Of a stretch of DNA of 10,210 nt, positions 5,323-10,210 are shown piece by piece. A program made the translations under genes and the position numbers. Under the pieces are notes generated by a model that had not been told where the DNA came from, ran no database searches, and was given only the letters and a program-made list of their open reading frames with translations. How positions within the stretch are numbered: position 1 is the stretch's first letter; every line of letters starts with the position of its first letter. This DNA is from Chloroflexota bacterium (GTDB lineage Bacteria > Chloroflexota > Anaerolineae > Thermoflexales > Thermoflexaceae): NCBI GenBank assembly GCA_030550075.1, contig JAUQQB010000069.1, positions 1 through 10,210 of the forward strand, read 5' to 3'.

Positions 5323-6540
5323 TTAACCGATCGTCCCGATCCCCTCGATCGGTTCCACGATGGTGCGTTTCGTCCATGCGCCACGACGGGCGAGGGCCTG
5401 AAAGAGACGCAGGGGCTCCACGGCTTGCTCCGGTGGAAGCACACCACGCTGGGGGATCTCGCCCCGGGCAATCCAGCGAGCAACCTCAGCGGCTGGGACG
5501 GCAACCAGCATCGCGCCCCCACTCTCCTCAAAACGGGGATGGGGGCCTGCTATGGTGTCGACACGCAAGCGCACCGGTTTCCCGCCCCGCCATCCCCATG
5601 CCTCTGTGGCCACATCTTTAAAGCCGGGGGAAGAAGTTTCCCGCACAGCTGGCTGGCGTTGCAGGACTTCCACGAGCACATCCCGCGGGCGCACCCGGAC
5701 ACGAGGGGACTCTCCCTCCCCCACGGCAGGGACCTCAATGGGCTCCCGATCAGTCAATCCCAGATCCGCCAGGAACTTCAAACGCCGAACGGCCGCCTCC
5801 CCCAGACCAAAAAAGGTGATCTTGAAGAAGCACTCTCGCAATCCCTTTTCTGCATAGGTCAGGGGCAACGTGGCGACCTCGGAGTGCAGGGAGAGATGAA
5901 CTTTCTGCCAGCTAATCGGTTCGTGAAAGAGATAAAATTCTTCCCCGGAAAGAGGCTCCTTCTCCACAAAGGATCCCTCCTCAAACACCACGGGACGCAT
6001 GGTGATCTCATCAAGGATGGTCCGGATGGAATAGCCCCATACGAATTCCCCTTCTCCTGGCGGGGGGCTGCCATTGTAGATCCGCAGGCGCTCAACCCGA
6101 TCCAGCTGGGAAGCCAGATAGGCGGCCTGCACGTTCGAGAGGCCCGGGCAGGATCCCATGCCCAGGATCGCCAGAAGCCCCCGGGATCGGAACTCCTCGT
6201 CCAGGGCCAGCTGGCGACGGGTCATGTGGAAAAGGCCTCCCAGATCCAGATAGGGGACGCCCGCCTCCAGACAGGCCTGCATGGCCTGGAGGTTGAAATC
6301 ATACTGGGCGGCGTTGATGCATACGTCGGCCCCGCGTAGCAAGCGCGCTGTCTGATCCACATCCAGGAGATCGCAAAACGCCGCCCTCGCCGCGGCCCCA
6401 AGCCCCTGAGCGACCCGGATGGCGGCCGCCTCGTCCAAATCCACTACAATCACCTCTTCAGCCGGGTCAGGCCCTTCAACCAGATCTCGAGCGATGAGCC
6501 GGCCCATCCTCCCGGCTCCTCCCAGGATCACCACACGCAT
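5323..6540 (-). CDS. Saccharopine dehydrogenase-like NAD(P)-dependent oxidoreductase
   Basis: A 405-residue protein with the saccharopine dehydrogenase NADP-binding fold. The N-terminal Rossmann motif is VVILGGAGRMG (3-13), with an acidic residue at the end of the second strand (VVDLDEA, 32-38). CINAAQYDFNLQAM (74-87) and GMGSCPGLSNV (127-137) are typical of the family, as is the GVPYLDLGG strand near 94-102. The C-terminal half (about 140-405) is the substrate/dimer domain. Family members include saccharopine reductases, carboxynorspermidine and homospermidine synthases and many of unknown substrate; at this level I cannot choose. A GAGGAG (6548-6553) lies 7 nt before the ATG. An aminotransferase gene lies upstream on the same strand, but hairpins and 157 nt separate them, so a shared pathway in amino-acid metabolism is only a suggestion. 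Confidence 0.88.
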   Translation of the reverse strand: MRVVILGGAGRMGRLIARDLVEGPDPAEEVIVVDLDEAAAIRVAQGLGAAARAAFCDLLDVDQTARLLRGADVCINAAQYDFNLQAMQACLEAGVPYLDLGGLFHMTRRQLALDEEFRSRGLLAILGMGSCPGLSNVQAAYLASQLDRVERLRIYNGSPPPGEGEFVWGYSIRTILDEITMRPVVFEEGSFVEKEPLSGEEFYLFHEPISWQKVHLSLHSEVATLPLTYAEKGLRECFFKITFFGLGEAAVRRLKFLADLGLTDREPIEVPAVGEGESPRVRVRPRDVLVEVLQRQPAVRETSSPGFKDVATEAWGWRGGKPVRLRVDTIAGPHPRFEESGGAMLVAVPAAEVARWIARGEIPQRGVLPPEQAVEPLRLFQALARRGAWTKRTIVEPIEGIGTIG

Positions 6541-6586
6541 GGAATTTCTCCTCGTTGAGGCTATTCAGGCGTCCACCTGCCGCGAA

Positions 6587-6603
6587 GGCTGCCTTCGGCA
6601 GCC
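6587..6603. other. Triloop hairpin upstream of the oxidoreductase gene
   Basis: GGCTGCC-TTC-GGCAGCC forms a perfect 7-bp stem 47 nt upstream of the ATG at 6540. It has no T-tract worth the name on either strand. It may be a leader structure or part of the hairpin cluster at 6587-6684. Confidence 0.4.
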
Positions 6604-6620
6604 CTCCTCACCCTAAAATT

Positions 6621-6646
6621 GAACCCGGCTGTTGAGGACCGGGTTC
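6621..6646 (-). terminator. Second terminator-like hairpin after the aminotransferase gene
   Basis: GAACCCGG (6621-6628) and CCGGGTTC (6639-6646) form an 8-bp stem with a 10-nt loop. On the minus strand it is followed by AATTTTAGG, a short T-tract. It lies beyond the stronger hairpin at 6652-6684. Confidence 0.4.
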
Positions 6647-6651
6647 GGCAA

Positions 6652-6684
6652 GCGGGCGAGGCCACCTGGAATGGCCTCGCCCGC
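6652..6684 (-). terminator. Strong hairpin just after the aminotransferase gene
   Basis: GCGGGCGAGGCC (6652-6663) and GGCCTCGCCCGC (6673-6684) form a perfect 12-bp stem with a 9-nt loop, 13 nt past the aminotransferase stop (6698-6700). The T-tract is poor (TTGCC), but with the next hairpin the pair probably ends most transcripts. Confidence 0.55.
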
Positions 6685-6697
6685 CTATCCAACCTTC

Positions 6698-7858
6698 TCA
6701 CCCATAACGCTTCATGAAGCGGGCGATGCGCTCCAGGGCCTCTTCAATTTTTTCATAGGCCGTCGCATAGGAGCAGCGGACATGCCCTGCACCCCCCAGG
6801 CCGAACGCGCTGCCCGGCACCACGGCCACTTTTTCCTCCATCAACAGGCGTTCGCTGAATTCTTCATCGCTCATGCCCGTGCGAGCGATGGAGGGGAAAG
6901 CGTAGAAGGCGCCTTTCGGCTCAAAACATGTCAGCCCCAGCTCATTGAGCCCCTTCACAATTAGCCGCCGGCGTCGGTCATACTCCTGGCGCATTTGCTC
7001 CACATGCTCTTCCCCGATCCGGAGGGCGGCCAGGGCCGCATACTGGGAGGGGGTGGGAGCGGACATAATCGTATACTGGTGGATCTTGCGCATGGCGGCC
7101 AGGATCTCCTTTGGTGCCGCCGCATACCCAACCCGCCAGCCCGTCATCGCATAGTCCTTTGAAAAGCCCCCCAGGAGAATAGTGCGCTCCCACGCCCCGG
7201 GAAGCGAAGCAAAGCAGGTATGGGTCCCATCATAAACCAGGCGGTCGTAGATCTCATCCGAGATCACCAGGAGATCATAGTTCTCCGCCAGAGCGGCGAT
7301 GGCGGCCAGCTTTTCCCGGGGCATCACCGCCCCGGTCGGGTTGTTCGGATAGCCGATGAGGATCGCCTTGGTGCGCGGAGTGATGCGAGCCTCAATGTCA
7401 GCGGGGTTGACCTGGAAATCCTCCTCGGCCCGTGTGGCGAAAGTAACCGGCACGCCACCCGCCAGCACGACCTCTGGCGCATAAGAGACAAAGCAAGGCT
7501 GAGGGATGATCACCTCATCCCCTGGATCCACAATAGCGTTGACGGCGAGGTAGAGCGCCTCAGATACCCCTACCGTGATCAGAAGCTCGGACTCGGGATC
7601 ATAAGAGACGCCATAGAGGCGAGCGAGGTGCTCAGCGAGGGCTTCCCGCAATTCGATCAGACCGGAGTTGCTCGTGTAGTGCGTCTCGCCTCGAAGCAGC
7701 GACTCCACGCCGGCTCGGAGGATGGGCTCAGGGGTGATAAAGTCAGGCTCACCGATGCTCAGGCTGATAACATCCTTCATCGTCGCCGCGATATCGAAGA
7801 AGCGGCGGATCCCGGAAGGCGGAATGGAAACTACACGCTGAGCGATGAAATCGCGCAT
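6698..7858 (-). CDS. PLP-dependent class I/II aminotransferase
   Basis: A fold-type I aminotransferase that moves an amino group between an amino acid and a 2-oxo acid in the cytoplasm, related to aspartate/alanine/aromatic aminotransferases. With Met at 7858 it has 386 residues, the usual length. Motifs: SIGEPDF (34-40), YTSNSGLIELREALA (61-75), YPNNPTG (170-176), DEIYDRLVY (201-209, cofactor-binding Asp and Tyr), GGFSKDYAMTGWRVGY (230-245) with the PLP Schiff-base lysine K234, and R361 in HVRCSYA, the substrate carboxylate arginine. The start at 7858 has GGAG 9 nt upstream and gives MRDF as in relatives; ATG 7864 and GTG 7873 are in-frame alternatives. A TATAAT at 7915-7920 on this strand would give a leader of about 50 nt. 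The exact amino-acid substrate cannot be read from sequence. Confidence 0.95.
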   Translation of the reverse strand: MRDFIAQRVVSIPPSGIRRFFDIAATMKDVISLSIGEPDFITPEPILRAGVESLLRGETHYTSNSGLIELREALAEHLARLYGVSYDPESELLITVGVSEALYLAVNAIVDPGDEVIIPQPCFVSYAPEVVLAGGVPVTFATRAEEDFQVNPADIEARITPRTKAILIGYPNNPTGAVMPREKLAAIAALAENYDLLVISDEIYDRLVYDGTHTCFASLPGAWERTILLGGFSKDYAMTGWRVGYAAAPKEILAAMRKIHQYTIMSAPTPSQYAALAALRIGEEHVEQMRQEYDRRRRLIVKGLNELGLTCFEPKGAFYAFPSIARTGMSDEEFSERLLMEEKVAVVPGSAFGLGGAGHVRCSYATAYEKIEEALERIARFMKRYG

Positions 7859-7869
7859 CGCCATTCTCT

Positions 7870-7933
7870 CCACGAGGAAATGAGCCTGGAAGCCGATTGG
7901 GGACTGCCTTTCTCATTATATTTCCTCTCGTGG
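7870..7933 (-). promoter_or_regulatory. Aminotransferase promoter region with an inverted repeat
   Basis: On the minus strand a perfect TATAAT occupies 7915-7920; no good -35 lies 16-18 nt upstream (the nearest, TTGCCC at 7944-7949, is 23 nt away). The arms CCACGAGGAAATGAG (7870-7884) and its imperfect inverted copy at 7912-7933 (CTCAT...ATTTCCT-CTCGTGG, with small insertions) flank this region. The distal arm covers the -10 and the proximal one the ribosome binding site area. This could be an operator pair or a chance palindrome. Confidence 0.4.
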
Positions 7934-7980
7934 TTTTAGGGCGGGGCAAGCTACCTTGATTGCACAAGGGGATAGGCTCA

Positions 7981-8093
7981 GAATCCCCTCCCCGCGGCCC
8001 TTTGGGCCATGGGGAGGGGGAAGAAAAGTTTCCCTGGGTGCGGAGCCGGGCACCTTTGGTGCCCGGCTCCGCACCCAAACCCCCAGGGGATTC
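7981..8093. repeat. 113-nt palindromic element with 9-bp terminal inverted repeats
   Basis: The element is bounded by GAATCCCCT (7981-7989) and its exact reverse complement AGGGGATTC (8085-8093). Inside are two hairpins. One (7987-8017) pairs CCTCCCC and GGCCC with GGGCC and GGGGAGG around a TTT loop, with two unpaired positions per arm. The other (8036-8076) is a perfect 19-bp stem with a TTT loop. No open frame in it looks coding. The first hairpin and the GGGGAGGGGG-AGAAA that follows recur at the window's left edge. It looks like a non-coding dispersed repeat, possibly MITE- or REP-like; no target-site duplication is evident. Confidence 0.65.
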
Positions 8094-8275
8094 CACCCGT
8101 CCCCAGAGTCTGGAGCCCTCTCTTTCCCCATCGAAGAAAATGTCATGCATTGAGAGGCCATGGGGGGAGATCAAGCGGGGTGGAGCCATTCCACCGCCTC
8201 CCACGGGCCTTAACTGTGTAATTCATATGATCATTAGGGAAGGAGGAAGCGTAATCCGCCACAAGTGAATATAAC
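8094..8275. other. Non-coding stretch downstream of the phosphodiesterase gene
   Basis: No gene is supported here. A 6-bp hairpin GGTGGA-GCCAT-TCCACC lies at 8179-8195, and the last 60 bases are AT-richer than the surroundings. No clear terminator with a T-tract was found for the minus-strand gene ending at 8276; its transcripts may end at the palindromic element (7981-8093). Confidence 0.4.
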
Positions 8276-9055
8276 CTACAAGGCCCTATGCCCTTTTCCG
8301 TTTTTTTGCTCCACCAGCAACCGGGCCAGGCGATCCGGCTCATCGGTGATGATCGCCTCCACGCCCAGCCGGATCAGCCGGCGCATCTCCTCTGCCTCGT
8401 TCACGGTCCACGCCACCACCGCATATCCATGCCGGCGACACCAGCGAACCACTCCCTCGTCGATCATCCGAACATGCAAATGACGCGCCTGATGCGGGGC
8501 CAGGAAGGCGAACCAGGCCCGGCGCAGCGGGAGAGACAACTCAGGACCCACCAGAAGGCCGCGAGGGATCTCCGGCCCCAGACGCCAGGCCCACCGCAGG
8601 GCCAGGGGATTAAACGAGGAAAGCAACACCCTGCCGGCAAGCCCGTATCGGCGCACTCGCTCCACCACGGCGCGAACCAGCTCGATGCTCCGCAGGGTGA
8701 ATGCCTTCAACTCGATGTTGTAAAGAGCCCGATCCCCAAAGGCCTCAAAGACCTCATCCAGGGTGGGGATCCGCTCGCCAGCGAAGCGGGGATCCTTCCA
8801 CGCGCCGGCATCCAGCGCCTTCAGCTCCGCCACCGTTTTCTCCCATACCCGGCCAGAACCGTTCGTGGTCCGGTGGAGGTCTGCATCGTGCAGAACCACA
8901 GGGACGCCATCCCGGGAAAGGTGGACGTCGAGCTCGAAACCGTCCGCTCCCTGCTCCAGGGCCAGACGGAAGGCCCGCAGCGTGTTCTCCGGGGCGATCC
9001 GGCTCGCCCCTCGATGGGCGAGGTTCAACGAACGATCGGAGCGAAAGAAAGCCAT
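8276..9055 (-). CDS. Glycerophosphodiester phosphodiesterase
   Basis: A 259-residue TIM-barrel enzyme of the GDPD family (UgpQ/GlpQ type), which hydrolyses glycerophosphodiesters to glycerol-3-phosphate and an alcohol. Visible motifs are LAHRGAS (12-18) with catalytic H14 and R15, APENTLRAF (21-29), the metal ligands E41 and D43 in GFELDVHLSRDGVPVV, the second catalytic histidine H56 in LHDADLHRTTNGSG, E115 in YNIELK, and the C-terminal VVAWTVNEAEEM and AIITDEPDRL (234-243). No signal peptide is visible, so it is probably cytoplasmic, like UgpQ. Length fits the family (about 240-260). AGGAGG (9065-9070) lies 9 nt before the ATG, inside a small CCTCC/GGAGG palindrome. It is divergent from the membrane-protein gene at 9219. 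No phosphate or glycerol transport genes are adjacent. Confidence 0.95.
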   Translation of the reverse strand: MAFFRSDRSLNLAHRGASRIAPENTLRAFRLALEQGADGFELDVHLSRDGVPVVLHDADLHRTTNGSGRVWEKTVAELKALDAGAWKDPRFAGERIPTLDEVFEAFGDRALYNIELKAFTLRSIELVRAVVERVRRYGLAGRVLLSSFNPLALRWAWRLGPEIPRGLLVGPELSLPLRRAWFAFLAPHQARHLHVRMIDEGVVRWCRRHGYAVVAWTVNEAEEMRRLIRLGVEAIITDEPDRLARLLVEQKNGKGHRAL

Positions 9056-9159
9056 TCGGATTGGCCTCCTGGAGGGATGTTCGCACAGGGCTGATCTTCA
9101 TTTTGCCAGAGGAGCGATCCGAGGGCCCATTCGGCCCCCCGGGTTCCATGATCCGCCGG

Positions 9160-9188
9160 TTGCGATCCCGGAACAATGCGTCCAAAAT
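9160..9188 (+). promoter_or_regulatory. Possible promoter for the small membrane protein gene
   Basis: TTGCGA (9160-9165, 4 of 6) and CAAAAT (9183-9188, 4 of 6) are spaced by exactly 17 nt, giving a leader of about 25 nt before the ATG at 9219. It lies in the divergent gap with the phosphodiesterase gene, for which no good promoter was seen. Confidence 0.35.
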
Positions 9189-9218
9189 GGAAGTTCAGGA
9201 AGGATTCGGGAGGCGCCC

Positions 9219-9431
9219 ATGATTCCCCCTTCCCGCCTGCGCTGGATTCGCATCTTCCTCGCCGGGCTGATCGGCTCCGTCGCCGGATGGACGGTGGCCA
9301 CGGCGATGCTGCTTACGTTTGCCGCCAGAGGGCCGCTCCCCGCGGAGGGCAGGATCCTGATCCCCACCACCTCGATCAGCGCTGCCCTCCTGGCCGCGTG
9401 GCTGGCCTGGATCAACTGGGGTGAATCTTGA
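9219..9431 (+). CDS. Small two-helix membrane protein of unknown function
   Basis: A 70-residue protein with a GGGAGG site (9208-9213) 5 nt before its ATG. A basic N terminus (SRLRWIR, 5-11) leads into a hydrophobic helix at about 12-35 rich in small residues (GLIGSVAGW), a short loop RGPLPAEGR (37-45), and a second hydrophobic segment (about 47-67) ending in WINWGES. By the positive-inside rule the basic N terminus is probably cytoplasmic, making a hairpin with both ends inside. I do not recognise a family. The gene lies 93 nt before a GH1 glycosidase gene on the same strand, with a hairpin between them, so any link is uncertain. The frame is open upstream to 8763, but that part is the antisense of the phosphodiesterase gene. 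Confidence 0.65.
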   Translation: MIPPSRLRWIRIFLAGLIGSVAGWTVATAMLLTFAARGPLPAEGRILIPTTSISAALLAAWLAWINWGES

Positions 9432-9433
9432 AG

Positions 9434-9464
9434 GGGCCCCGGGAGGACCTGCGGGGAGGGGCCC
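9434..9464 (+). terminator. Weak terminator-like hairpin between membrane protein and glycosidase genes
   Basis: GGGCCCC (9434-9440) and GGGGCCC (9458-9464) form a 7-bp stem with a 17-nt loop, followed by ATTTCTCTT. The stem begins 2 nt after the stop codon. The T-tract is interrupted, so termination is likely partial. Confidence 0.35.
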
Positions 9465-9524
9465 ATTTCTCTTGCTTCGGATCGTCCATTCGATAACTCG
9501 CTCCACCAGGAGGAGAGCCTGCCC

Positions 9525-10210
9525 ATGGTGGAATTTGTCTTTCATTTCCCTCCAGGCTTCCTCTGGGGAACCGCGACCTCCAGCCATCAGGTCGAGGGGG
9601 AGAACACCAACAACGATTGGTGGCTCTGGGAGCAGGAACCGGGCCGGATCCGGGAGGGGCACCGCTCGGGCCGGGCCTGCGACTGGTGGCGCAACGCGGA
9701 GGCGGATTTCGACCGCGCCGCCGCCCTGGGCCAGAACGCCCACCGGCTCTCCCTCGAGTGGAGCCGGATCGAGCCCCGCGAAGGGATCTTCGACAATGCC
9801 GCCCTCGATCGCTACCGGGCGATGCTTCAGGCATTGCGGGATCGGGGGATCGAGCCGATGGTCACCCTGCACCACTTCACGAACCCCATCTGGCTGGTGG
9901 AGCAGGGCGGCTGGGAAAACCCCGCGGCCATCGACCGCTTTGAGCGCTACGTGCGGCGGGCGGTGAGCGCCCTGAAGGATCTCTGCCGCCTCTGGTGCAC
10001 CATCAACGAGCCCAACGTCCTGGCCTATATGGGATGGAACGAAGGAAAATGGCCGCCGGGGAAACAGGATTTCGGGCTCTCCATGCAGGTGCTGCGCCAT
10101 CTCATGCGCGCCCATGCCCGGGCCTATCACGCCATCCACGAAATCCAGCCGGAGGCCCAGGTTGGGGTCGCCCATAACATGGTGGTTTTCGAGCCAGCCC
10201 GCCCCGCCTC
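9525..10210 (+). CDS. Glycoside hydrolase family 1 beta-glycosidase, N-terminal half (runs off the edge)
   Basis: GH1 enzymes are retaining beta-glycosidases (beta-glucosidase, galactosidase and related) with a TIM barrel. From the ATG at 9525, preceded by AGGAGGAG (9508-9515), 228 codons are open to the edge; full-length GH1 proteins have about 440-480 residues, so roughly half is visible. Motifs: FPPGFLWGTATSSHQVEG (8-25, the N-terminal GH1 signature, with sugar-binding Q22), RLSLEWSRIEP (74-84), TLHHFTNPIWL (114-124, sugar-binding His in the family), GGWEN (128-132), and CTINEPN (158-164) with the acid/base catalyst E162. The nucleophile glutamate (ENG motif) would lie beyond the window. 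No signal peptide is seen, so it should be cytoplasmic. The substrate cannot be fixed from this half. Shorter frames in this stretch on both strands are shadows of it. Confidence 0.95.
   Translation, partial: MVEFVFHFPPGFLWGTATSSHQVEGENTNNDWWLWEQEPGRIREGHRSGRACDWWRNAEADFDRAAALGQNAHRLSLEWSRIEPREGIFDNAALDRYRAMLQALRDRGIEPMVTLHHFTNPIWLVEQGGWENPAAIDRFERYVRRAVSALKDLCRLWCTINEPNVLAYMGWNEGKWPPGKQDFGLSMQVLRHLMRAHARAYHAIHEIQPEAQVGVAHNMVVFEPARPA

Noticed and set aside
4947..5531. Long minus-strand frame opposite the acidic-tail gene
   Set aside because: Its composition (Ser/Pro/Leu/Phe runs) is just the antisense of GAA/GAG codons; the plus-strand gene has the ribosome site and cysteine motif.
5425..6339. 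304-codon plus-strand frame
   Set aside because: It is antisense to the saccharopine dehydrogenase-like gene, which has clear motifs; the frame has none.
7220..7939. 239-codon plus-strand frame
   Set aside because: It lies opposite the aminotransferase gene and shows no family features.
7749..8204. Minus-strand frame across the palindromic element
   Set aside because: It overlaps the aminotransferase start, lacks a ribosome site, and its sequence follows the hairpin arms.
9195..10175. 326-codon minus-strand frame at the right end
   Set aside because: It is antisense to the GH1 gene, whose motifs (CTINEPN, FLWGTATS) are unmistakable though the gene is cut by the edge.

Overview
The window (about 10.2 kb, GC-rich, tightly spaced genes, strong AGGAGG-type ribosome binding sites) looks like ordinary chromosome of a bacterium with a high-GC genome. 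Protein style (TsaD, MoeA, a separate DsbA-like/VKOR pair, a GH1 glycosidase, an aminotransferase starting MRDF...IPPSGIRRFFD) and many dispersed hairpins suggest a thermophilic Chloroflexota, perhaps near Thermoflexus. That placement is inference from sequence style; no rRNA or other phylogenetic marker is present. No mobile element with a transposase, CRISPR array, tRNA or rRNA was seen.

Layout. (1) 1-1763, plus strand: a GC-rich hairpin/G-tract repeat cut by the left edge, a YbaK/EbsC-type aminoacyl-tRNA deacylase gene, a 38-nt near-perfect hairpin beginning at its stop codon, then tsaD (tRNA t6A synthesis). (2) 1764-5249, plus strand: a good sigma70-type promoter (1841-1869), a leader of about 300 nt, moeA (molybdenum cofactor), a DsbA-like membrane-anchored thiol oxidoreductase overlapping moeA by 4 nt, a VKOR-type quinone-linked disulfide generator, and a small gene encoding a four-cysteine DUF1540-like module fused to a Glu-rich tail. 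Terminator-like hairpins follow. (3) 5323-7858, minus strand: a saccharopine-dehydrogenase-like NAD(P) oxidoreductase and, upstream of it, a PLP-dependent class I/II aminotransferase, separated by a cluster of three hairpins. (4) 7859-8275: 417 nt without a gene, containing the aminotransferase promoter region and a 113-nt palindromic element. (5) 8276-9055, minus strand: a glycerophosphodiester phosphodiesterase. (6) 9219-10210, plus strand: a 70-residue two-helix membrane protein, then the first half of a GH1 beta-glycosidase that runs off the right edge.

The clearest functional unit is the moeA-dsbA-VKOR group. The VKOR protein should reoxidise the DsbA-like protein with quinone, giving an extracytoplasmic disulfide-forming pair. 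Its close linkage to moeA, and the following cysteine/acidic-tail protein, are the least explained features. Most of the rest is housekeeping or general metabolism. I see no convincing new multi-gene defence or mobile system. The points most worth a second look are the acidic-tail protein, the palindromic repeat family, and the moeA leader.
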